Under the pieces are notes generated by a model. The model was not told where the DNA came from and ran no database searches. It worked only from the letters and a program-made list of their open reading frames with translations. Both the position numbers and the translations under genes were made by a program. Shown in pieces: positions 1-5,693 of a DNA stretch of 21,062 bases. Numbering within the stretch: position 1 is the first letter of the stretch; every line of letters begins with the position of its first letter. The stretch is from JBBKWG01 sp037968835 (GTDB taxonomy: Bacteria; Pseudomonadota; Alphaproteobacteria; Rhodobacterales; Rhodobacteraceae): positions 1 through 21,062 of the forward strand of contig JBBKWG010000084.1 of assembly GCA_037968835.1 (NCBI GenBank), written 5' to 3'.

Positions 1-656
1 TGGCGGCCTTTCGCATCGTCAGTGCGGATATCCTGCGTCGCGGCAGTTTGTCCCGTCAGCGTGTTGCGCAGTGTCGTCTTGCCGACGCCGGACGAGCCGA
101 CAAGCGCGAGCGTTTCACCGCTTCCACACCACGGATACAGGCGCTTTACCTCTTCAGGATCGGTTGCGTTGATCGCGATGGCGCTGACGAGCGGAGACAG
201 CCGTTCGGCTTCGGCGAGGTATCGGTCGGCTTCGTCGGTTTCGTCGGACTTGGTGAGCACGATGAGGGGCAGACAGCCGGCTTCGGCAGCGAGCACTAGA
301 TAGCGTTCCAGCCTTGCCACGTTGAAATCTGCGTTGCAGGAGGTGACGATTCCGAGCGTCTGAACATTGGCGGCGATGAGTTGTGCGGCGGTGTCGTTGC
401 CTGCGGAACGGCGCTTGAGGAGCGTCTGGCGGTCGAGAAGTTGGGTGACGATACCGTTTTCGCTGAGAACCCAGTCGCCCGGCACGAAATCGGCTGTGCT
501 GCCCGGCGTGGTCAGGCGATGGCTGCCGTCGGGCGCTATGGCTTCCATCATATCGCGGTGCACCGCCGAAATCCGCATCGGCCTGGCGGTCTCGGCGTCG
601 GCTTGCTCGGCGAAGAAGCCCGACCAGCCGAGGTCGGCGTAAGTTAGGTCTGTCAT
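1..656 (-). CDS. rsgA: Ribosome small subunit-dependent GTPase A (RsgA/YjeQ), 3' end cut off by window edge
   Basis: This is a circularly permuted GTPase that acts in late 30S subunit maturation by checking the decoding centre and releasing assembly factors. Reading from the ATG at 656 gives 218 residues with no stop before the window edge. An N-terminal OB-like region (about 30-90) precedes the GTPase, whose motifs come in the permuted order typical of the family: G4-type TKSD at 135-138, then the P-loop GSSGVGKTT at 187-195, then the start of the switch region RTDDAKGR at 211-218. The C-terminal zinc-binding domain lies outside the window. A modest ribosome site (AGGGA) lies about 12 bases before the ATG. 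The gene follows a leader that may encode a short peptide and have its own promoter, with ffs further upstream. The family assignment is firm; completeness of the gene cannot be judged. Confidence 0.95.
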   Translation of the reverse strand, partial: MTDLTYADLGWSGFFAEQADAETARPMRISAVHRDMMEAIAPDGSHRLTTPGSTADFVPGDWVLSENGIVTQLLDRQTLLKRRSAGNDTAAQLIAANVQTLGIVTSCNADFNVARLERYLVLAAEAGCLPLIVLTKSDETDEADRYLAEAERLSPLVSAIAINATDPEEVKRLYPWCGSGETLALVGSSGVGKTTLRNTLTGQTAATQDIRTDDAKGR

Positions 657-673
657 TGCGAAATTTGTCCCTG

Positions 674-709
674 AAAACACGAAGATAGACCGCGCGCGAT
701 GCGGCGGTC
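674..709 (-). terminator. Possible attenuator hairpin in the rsgA leader
   Basis: On the minus strand the arms GACCGC and GCGGTC (688-709 overall) pair perfectly. Inside them CGC pairs with GCG around a 3-base ATC loop, with one bulged C. The stem is therefore 9 bp and very GC-rich. It is followed by TATCTTCGTGTTTTC, which is U-rich but interrupted, so termination would be partial at best. It sits between the leader ORF and the rsgA start, where an attenuator would lie. It could also be just a leader stem. Confidence 0.35.
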
Positions 710-735
710 GGGTGGCTCGGGCGTGCGAGCGGTAG

Positions 736-774
736 TTACCCTCTGGCAGCCCGGAGGTTGGTGACAATGACCAT
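736..774 (-). CDS. Candidate 12-residue leader peptide upstream of rsgA
   Basis: An ATG at 774 opens a 12-codon ORF (MVIVTNLRAARG, stop TAA at 736-738). It is preceded by a strong Shine-Dalgarno sequence, GGAGGA, four bases from the ATG counting from GGAGG. This is the best ribosome site in the neighbourhood, better than that of rsgA, which starts 79 bases downstream. A predicted promoter places transcription start about 25 bases upstream. The peptide has no recognisable domain. A regulatory leader is the natural guess, but the ORF could be fortuitous. Codons 6-12 overlap a small CCTC/GAGG hairpin, and the CCTCC within codons 6-8 can pair with the ORF's own Shine-Dalgarno. Confidence 0.4.
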   Translation of the reverse strand: MVIVTNLRAARG

Positions 775-807
775 AAGTCCTCCGTTTCGGGTTCGGTATC
801 AGGCGGG

Positions 808-837
808 AGTCTAGTCGGAAATCGAGTCGTTTGGCAA
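808..837 (-). promoter_or_regulatory. Predicted sigma70-type promoter for rsgA leader
   Basis: On the minus strand a -35 box TTGCCA (832-837, 5 of 6 matches to TTGACA) is separated by 18 bp from a -10 box TAGACT (808-813, 4 of 6). The predicted start is near 800, giving a short leader before the mini-ORF Shine-Dalgarno at 778-783. The call is by sequence only. Confidence 0.45.
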
Positions 838-873
838 GATTTCGATCGCCGTTGGACGCGCCTGTAGGGTTGG

Positions 874-971
874 GTGAGAGGCTGGACAACGACCCAAGCG
901 GGGCTCGTTACGGCTGCTTCCTTCCGGACCTGACCGGGTTGGCGAGGTGCCTGCCCGCGCCAACCTCTCGA
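874..971 (-). ncRNA. ffs: 4.5S signal recognition particle RNA (small bacterial SRP RNA)
   Basis: The universally conserved SRP domain IV motif, GGTCAGGTCCGG followed by AAGGAAGCAGCC, lies at 912-935 on the minus strand. It includes the GGAA tetraloop and the asymmetric loop bound by the Ffh M domain. The termini GAGAGGTTGG (near 969) and CCAGCCTCTC (ending at 876) pair over 10 bp, closing one long hairpin of about 98 nt, the usual size for this small SRP RNA class. The RNA works with Ffh and FtsY in co-translational targeting of membrane proteins. The 5' end agrees with the promoter at 977-1005. Exact ends may differ by a few bases. No clear terminator follows the 3' end. Confidence 0.93.
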
Positions 972-976
972 CGGAT

Positions 977-1005
977 TACCTAGTCACTTGAGGGCAGATT
1001 CGCAA
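977..1005 (-). promoter_or_regulatory. Predicted ffs promoter
   Basis: On the minus strand a -35-like TTGCGA (1000-1005) and a -10 TAGGTA (977-982) are separated by 17 bp. The expected start of transcription, 970-971, coincides with the 5' end of the SRP RNA inferred independently from its terminal stem, which supports the call. Confidence 0.55.
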
Positions 1006-1016
1006 GTCTGCAAAGC

Positions 1017-1049
1017 GTCGGTATCACGTCGGTATTACGTCGGTATCGT
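1017..1049. repeat. Three tandem 11-bp direct repeats upstream of ffs promoter
   Basis: Plus-strand units are GTCGGTATCAC, GTCGGTATTAC and GTCGGTATCGT, adjoining with no gap. The core GTCGGTAT is identical in all three. They lie about 46-79 bases upstream of the predicted ffs transcription start. The 11-bp period is close to one helical turn, so each unit faces the same side of the DNA. The function is unknown. Confidence 0.8.
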
Positions 1050-1090
1050 AAATGGCCCGCCAGGCGATGCCAGCGCGATGGCCCGGCGGG

Positions 1091-1114
1091 CAAACGCGGG
1101 GCGTGAACCCCGCG
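1091..1114 (-). terminator. Probable cpdB terminator hairpin
   Basis: On the minus strand CGCGGGG and CCCCGCG form a perfect 7-bp stem around a TTCACG loop (1095-1114), followed by TTTG. It begins 23 bases after the cpdB stop codon. The T-tract is short. A second inverted repeat (GCCCGCC at 1055-1061, GGCGGGC at 1085-1091, 23-base loop) follows at once and may reinforce it. Confidence 0.55.
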
Positions 1115-1137
1115 CTGAGATGTCGGGCGAATTCGCG

Positions 1138-3114
1138 TCAGAGGCGCAACCGATAGAGCGCGAAGCCGTCCGCTCCGTCGCCCGCAGGGGCGATGTCGAC
1201 GCCCTTGAGATCGTCGATATAATCCGCCGCCTTGGGACCGGTCTCGAACAGCACCGTCGCGCCTTCCATCGGCGCGAACGACCAGTTGGCATCCGCCGAG
1301 GGGTGGATCGTTCCCTGCTCGACGATGTAGCGCACGATGACGTCGCGGTTGGTGTCGGGGCCCTCGAAGATGATCGTGTCGCCCTTTGCCCCCGGAAAAT
1401 CGCCGCCGCCGGATGCACGATAATTGTTGGTGGCGATGATGAACTCCATGTCCGGGGTCACCGGCTGGCCGTCATACTGAAGGTTGACGATGCGGCTTGC
1501 GTCCGGGTTGAGCGGCTCGCCCTTGGGCCCGAACTTCGAGGGCTGTGCGAGGTCGATCTGATAGGTCACGCCGTCGATCACGTCGAAATTGTAGGACGGG
1601 AAGTCGGGGTTCAGCAGAAGCTGCTCGTCGCCGTCCATTTCGACCTGGTTGAACATGCCGGCCGAGCGTTCGAGCCAGTCCTTGACCTCGGCCCCGGTCA
1701 CTTTCACCGCGCGCACGGTGTTGGGATAAAGATACAGGTCGGCGACGTTCTTGATGGCGACATCTCCGGCGGGCACATCGGTGTAATAGTCGGGACCGCC
1801 CCGGCCACCGGCCTTGAAGGGTGCTGCGGCGGAAAGCACCGGCAGTCCTTCGTATTCGGTGCCTTTCATCATTTCCGTGATGTACCAGGTCTGGGCCTGG
1901 CTGACGATCTGGACCGAGGGGTCGTCGGCGACCAGTGCGAAATAGGAATGGAGCGGCGCTGCGGTCTTTCCGACTCCGCGACGGACGTATTCAAGCGTGG
2001 CGTTGTGCATGTCTTCGGTCGCGTCCAGAACCGATTGCTCGCTTTCAACCAGCGCCGTGATCGAGCGGTCTTCGTTCCGCTGGCTGATTGGGCGGGTTTC
2101 GATCGAGGAGGTCACGACGCGCCATTCGTTGCCCTCGCGTTCCAGCATCAGGTCGATGACGCCGAGGTGGCTGCCCCAGAATCCGCCCATCGTCGCCGGC
2201 TTGTCGTGGATCGTGCCAGCGTTGGCGTCAACCGCAGCGTAATCAGCATAGGTTTCCGAGGGGAAGACGAGGTGGCTGTGACCCGTCATCAGCGCGTCGA
2301 TGCCATCGACGGCGGCAAGCGGGACGGAGGCGTTTTCCATCATGTCGGTCTCGTCCGCCGCGCCGATGCCCGAGTGGCTGAGCGCGATGATGATGTCGGC
2401 GCCTTCCTCGCGCATTTGCGGAACGTAGGCGCGGGCGCTCGCGACGATGTCGCGGGTGGTGACGTTGCCTTCGAGGTGCTTGCGGTCCCAGTTCATGATC
2501 TGCGGCGGCACGAATCCGATCAGGCCGATGCGGATCGGGTGGGTCTGACCCGCGCCGTCGGTCAGTTCGCGATCAACGATGACGTAGGGCGGGATCAGCG
2601 TGGTGTCCTTGGTTGGGTCAGCGCCCTGCTCCTTGACGACGTTGGCGGTGACGATCGGGAAGTCCGCGCCCGCCAGCGACTTCATCAGGAAGTCGAGGCC
2701 GTAGTTGAATTCGTGGTTGCCGAGCGTCGAGGCGTCAAAGCCGACCGTGTTCATCGCGGCGATGACGGGGTGCATGTCGCCGTCCTTCATGCCGCGCTCG
2801 TAGGCGATGTAGTCGCCCATCGGGTTGCCTTGCAGGAAATCGCCGTTGTCGAGCAGGACTGAATTCGTCGCCTCGGCCCGGATCTCGGCGATATGGGCGG
2901 CGGTGCGCGCCAGCCCGACCGTGTCGACGGGCGTGTCGGAGTAATAGTCGTAAGGCCAGACGTGGACGTGCAGGTCGGTCGTCTCCATCAGTCGCAAGTG
3001 GGCCTGATTTGCCTGGGCGCGAGCGGAAAACGGATGCAGCGCGATCAGACTGGCGCCGGCGGTTGTGGAAAGAAAGGAACGCCGGCTCATGGCCGGGTAA
3101 AGGGGGCGTGGCAT
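1138..3114 (-). CDS. cpdB: Bifunctional 2',3'-cyclic-nucleotide 2'-phosphodiesterase/3'-nucleotidase, Tat-exported
   Basis: This periplasmic enzyme opens 2',3'-cyclic nucleotides from RNA breakdown and dephosphorylates 3'-nucleotides, allowing nucleoside scavenging. The 658 residues match the family length. A twin-arginine signal is visible (SRRSFLSTT, RR at 11-12, hydrophobic stretch to about 30, likely cut after ARA near 33). The calcineurin-like metallophosphatase domain shows the metal-site motifs TDLHVH (46-51), NGDFLQG (90-96), GNHEFNYG (132-139) and, further on, GHSH. A 5'-nucleotidase C-terminal domain follows, holding the substrate-stacking region. The ATG at 3114 has GGGAG six bases upstream; a second ATG eight codons in (MSRRSF) is the alternative. 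It stands alone, divergent from nudC. A plain 5'-nucleotidase (UshA type) is less likely because the motif block around DLHVHVWPYDYY is CpdB-like. Confidence 0.9.
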   Translation of the reverse strand: MPRPLYPAMSRRSFLSTTAGASLIALHPFSARAQANQAHLRLMETTDLHVHVWPYDYYSDTPVDTVGLARTAAHIAEIRAEATNSVLLDNGDFLQGNPMGDYIAYERGMKDGDMHPVIAAMNTVGFDASTLGNHEFNYGLDFLMKSLAGADFPIVTANVVKEQGADPTKDTTLIPPYVIVDRELTDGAGQTHPIRIGLIGFVPPQIMNWDRKHLEGNVTTRDIVASARAYVPQMREEGADIIIALSHSGIGAADETDMMENASVPLAAVDGIDALMTGHSHLVFPSETYADYAAVDANAGTIHDKPATMGGFWGSHLGVIDLMLEREGNEWRVVTSSIETRPISQRNEDRSITALVESEQSVLDATEDMHNATLEYVRRGVGKTAAPLHSYFALVADDPSVQIVSQAQTWYITEMMKGTEYEGLPVLSAAAPFKAGGRGGPDYYTDVPAGDVAIKNVADLYLYPNTVRAVKVTGAEVKDWLERSAGMFNQVEMDGDEQLLLNPDFPSYNFDVIDGVTYQIDLAQPSKFGPKGEPLNPDASRIVNLQYDGQPVTPDMEFIIATNNYRASGGGDFPGAKGDTIIFEGPDTNRDVIVRYIVEQGTIHPSADANWSFAPMEGATVLFETGPKAADYIDDLKGVDIAPAGDGADGFALYRLRL

Positions 3115-3305
3115 GTGGTTCTCCCGAGCAGCTTTTTGTGATCATTCGAGTCTAGCATGAAAGCATGATGACGCCCGACGCTAAAATGGCCAGTCGAGTC
3201 TCGATCGGCGTATTCCGGGCACAACGCGACGGATCGGTCGGGTCACCATACGTTTGCCAAAGCGGCGGGCGCGTGGCACATCGTGCGTGACGAGCGGGAG
3301 AAGCC

Positions 3306-4268
3306 ATGAAGCACGCGGAAACTGTGACGTTTGGCGGGTCGGGGCTGAATCGCGCCGCTGAGTTGCGTGGCAATCCCGGTGAGATCACGCGACTGCTTGG
3401 CGAGGCTTCGAGCGGCGTGGTGCCAGTGTGGCGTGGCAAGCCGCTGTTGTCGCTCGACACCCGCAAACCGGTCTGGCTGCCCGCCGACCATCCGGTATTT
3501 GCCGAAGCCGACGAGGCGGAGATCTTTCTTGGCATGGACGGCGACGGGGCGCGGTTTGCCCGCGACATCTCGGGGTGGAATCCGGAGGAGCAGGTCGACA
3601 CGGTTGGCGCATTTCTCGACCCCTCGGAACAGCGGCACCCGACGCTTGATCCGGGCGCGGCTTTCGGTGAATTGCGCGCCAACATGACGGCGCTGTCGGC
3701 CCGTGACGCGGAACTTCTGGCGACGGCGAAGGCAATCCTCGGGTGGCACGAAACCCACGGCTATTGCGCCAGATGCGGGGCGAAAAGCGTGGTGGCGCAG
3801 GCCGGGTGGCAGCGCGATTGTCCGAAATGTGCCGCGCATCACTTTCCGCGCACGGACCCGGTTGTCATCATGCTGATATTGAATGGAAATTCAGTCCTTA
3901 TGGGCCGGTCGCCGGGCTGGCCGGAGGGCATGTATTCGCTGTTGGCGGGCTTTGTCGAACCGGGCGAGACGATTGAAGCGGCGGTGCGGCGCGAGACGTT
4001 CGAGGAGACCGGTATCGTGGTTGGCGATGTCGAGTATCTGTCGTCGCAACCCTGGCCGTTCCCGTCGTCGCTGATGATCGGTTGCCTGGGGCGCGCCAAG
4101 AGCCGCGAGATCGCGATCGACCCCGCCGAGATCGAAGATGCGATGTGGGTCACGCGCGAAGAGATGATGGAGGTGTTCGCGGGCGGTCATCCCAAGCTCA
4201 AAGCCGCGCGAAAGGGAGCGATTGCGCGGTTCCTGATCGAGAACTGGCTTGCTGACCGGCTTGACTGA
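3306..4268 (+). CDS. nudC: NAD(+)/NADH pyrophosphatase (NudC family; may also remove NAD caps from RNA)
   Basis: This Nudix hydrolase splits NADH into NMNH and AMP; characterised NudC also decaps NAD-RNA. The 320 residues comprise an N-terminal NUDIX-like domain (to about 145), a zinc ribbon with CARC (154-157) and CPKC (172-175), and a catalytic Nudix domain. The Nudix box at 215-237 fits GX5EX7REUXEEXGU (GFVEPGE, then RRETFEETG). The SQPWPFPSS signature at 247-255 is diagnostic for NADH pyrophosphatases within the Nudix superfamily. The start ATG at 3306 has GGGAG five bases upstream. The next gene follows after 15 bases and probably shares the transcript. Confidence 0.94.
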   Translation: MKHAETVTFGGSGLNRAAELRGNPGEITRLLGEASSGVVPVWRGKPLLSLDTRKPVWLPADHPVFAEADEAEIFLGMDGDGARFARDISGWNPEEQVDTVGAFLDPSEQRHPTLDPGAAFGELRANMTALSARDAELLATAKAILGWHETHGYCARCGAKSVVAQAGWQRDCPKCAAHHFPRTDPVVIMLILNGNSVLMGRSPGWPEGMYSLLAGFVEPGETIEAAVRRETFEETGIVVGDVEYLSSQPWPFPSSLMIGCLGRAKSREIAIDPAEIEDAMWVTREEMMEVFAGGHPKLKAARKGAIARFLIENWLADRLD

Positions 4269-4283
4269 CGCCAAGCAGGGGAC

Positions 4284-4739
4284 ATGAAACTTTCGACGCG
4301 CGAAGATATCGAGGCCCCGATCGACACCGTTTATGCGGCGGTGACCGATTTCGATGGTTTTGAGCGCCAGATGCTGCGGCGTGGGATCGACATCACGCGC
4401 GACGAGTCGTTGGCGGCGGGTGAAGCGGGTGCGCGCTGGAAGGCGCGGTTCGACTGGCGCGACCGCCCGCACGACGTCGACGTTGAACTGGTGGCGATTG
4501 AACCGGGGCAGGGCTATGCCATCGAGTCGAGATCCGGCGGGGTGATCTGCCTGGCCGTGGTCGATCTGGTCGCCTTGTCCAAAGCGCGGACGCGATTGTT
4601 CGTTTCGCTGGACCTTCAACCTACTACGCTGTCGTCGCGGCTGCTGATTCAGTCGCTGAAATTCGCCAAGGGCAATCTGACCAAGCGTTTCAAGACGCGG
4701 GTGTTCGAGTTTGCCGGGGGCATATCGACCGACGCCTAG
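4284..4739 (+). CDS. SRPBCC superfamily protein (polyketide cyclase/START-like fold)
   Basis: This is a 151-residue single-domain protein. The opening MKLSTREDIEAPIDTVYAAV is the classic first strand and helix of the SRPBCC/polyketide cyclase fold, a helix-grip cavity that binds hydrophobic ligands. The C-terminal long helix (about 120-145, rich in Leu, Lys, Phe) fits the same fold. There is no signal peptide or membrane segment. The start has AGGGGA just before the ATG. It lies 15 bases after nudC, so the two are probably co-transcribed, but no functional link is evident. The ligand is unknown. Its TAG stop overlaps the stop of the opposing sulfotransferase gene within the palindrome CTAG. 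Confidence 0.82.
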   Translation: MKLSTREDIEAPIDTVYAAVTDFDGFERQMLRRGIDITRDESLAAGEAGARWKARFDWRDRPHDVDVELVAIEPGQGYAIESRSGGVICLAVVDLVALSKARTRLFVSLDLQPTTLSSRLLIQSLKFAKGNLTKRFKTRVFEFAGGISTDA

Positions 4740-5539
4740 TCGCCGAGTTTTGCGTGGATTTCATCCAGATCAATCTCGCCCGTCGGCATCTTGTTGGACG
4801 GATTCTCGAAATCGTATCGGAAAAGCTGGAAGTCGCGCTTGTACATTTCATAGGCGAGATGACGGGAGAGGTCGTCGAAAAAATCCTCGACCGGATGCGC
4901 GCGTTCGGGCCCGTGGCCCTGGCTTTCGTTGAACCGTGGGATCTCGGCGAGCGACACGGCGACCGGGACCTCGACGGCATTCAGCACGCCCTGCATTCCG
5001 TCGTCGAACGTCTCGGTATGAAAGATCCGGTCATAGCTGCCGCCGTTGACGATGAACGTCGAGATGTGGCCGGACATCGAGGACCAGTGGATATCGGGAT
5101 CCATCGGCTTGCGGAACCGCACGGTGTCGCGGGCGAACAACAGGAAGCGGCGGAACATCGCGATCTGGTCGAAGTCTCCGTCGACGTCGATCCCGTATTT
5201 CTGCGCCAGTTGCGGCACGAGGTTTCCGCGATAACGCTGACCGTTGCGCTGTATGCCCGCGATCTTGTCGAAGAACGACGACAGAATCCGCGTGTAGGGA
5301 TTCCGCACGCAGGTGAAGGCATAGCTTTTGTGATTGCGGACGTTCGCCTCGATCAGCGGTTGGCTGTCTTCCTGTGCCCATTTCCTGAGCCCGTCGGTCG
5401 CGTCGTGAATGTCGCCATCGAAAAATTCGCCATGATCGGAGAAATACATGATCTGGCCAATGGTCGAGCAGGCGCATTTGGGCACCACGCGATAGACCAT
5501 GCTTTCGCTTTCCGTCATCCACGTGCCGGGAAATCCCAT
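4736..5539 (-). CDS. Sulfotransferase family 2-type protein
   Basis: This probably transfers sulfate from PAPS to a carbohydrate or surface molecule. From the ATG at 5539 the protein has 267 residues. The PAPS 5'-phosphosulfate loop is seen as VVPKCACST (18-26) and the 3'-phosphate motif as FTCVRNPYTRILSSF (around R79), the arrangement of the Sulfotransfer_2 family. There is no signal peptide, so a cytoplasmic enzyme is expected. The frame is open upstream to a TTG at 5614 and an ATG at 5602. I prefer 5539 because the extra codons have only about half G/C at third positions and include a rare TTA, unlike the rest of the gene; AGGG lies 10 bases before 5539. It is divergent from a glycosyltransferase, suggesting that both act on one surface glycan. 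The acceptor is not predictable. Confidence 0.85.
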   Translation of the reverse strand: MGFPGTWMTESESMVYRVVPKCACSTIGQIMYFSDHGEFFDGDIHDATDGLRKWAQEDSQPLIEANVRNHKSYAFTCVRNPYTRILSSFFDKIAGIQRNGQRYRGNLVPQLAQKYGIDVDGDFDQIAMFRRFLLFARDTVRFRKPMDPDIHWSSMSGHISTFIVNGGSYDRIFHTETFDDGMQGVLNAVEVPVAVSLAEIPRFNESQGHGPERAHPVEDFFDDLSRHLAYEMYKRDFQLFRYDFENPSNKMPTGEIDLDEIHAKLGD

Positions 5540-5693
5540 GTGGTAAAGACCCTTATGCCCTAAAAAAATCGGTTGCCGGCTGCGAGACGCCGCAAATTTC
5601 ATGCAAGAAATCAAAAAACCAAGGGTTCTTCAATCCTGAGAGTTGAGGTAAAGGGTTGTTCGGGGACAGACGGGCAGGGATTCCAACAGGCAT

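Noticed and set aside
22..642. Plus-strand frames opposite rsgA
   Set aside because: They are shadows of the rsgA reading frame, which has intact GTPase motifs.
653..889. 78-codon minus-strand frame across the ffs 3' end and the rsgA leader
   Set aside because: It starts inside the SRP RNA, has no ribosome site, contains promoter and hairpin signals, and its sequence looks non-coding.
988..2862. 624-codon open frame on the plus strand opposite cpdB
   Set aside because: It lies wholly or almost wholly antisense to a gene with diagnostic motifs, shows no domain pattern, and is explained by high-GC third positions keeping the opposite strand open.
3150..3175. GCATG direct repeat and CATG palindromes in the cpdB-nudC gap
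   Set aside because: The units are too short and no promoter alignment supports an operator.
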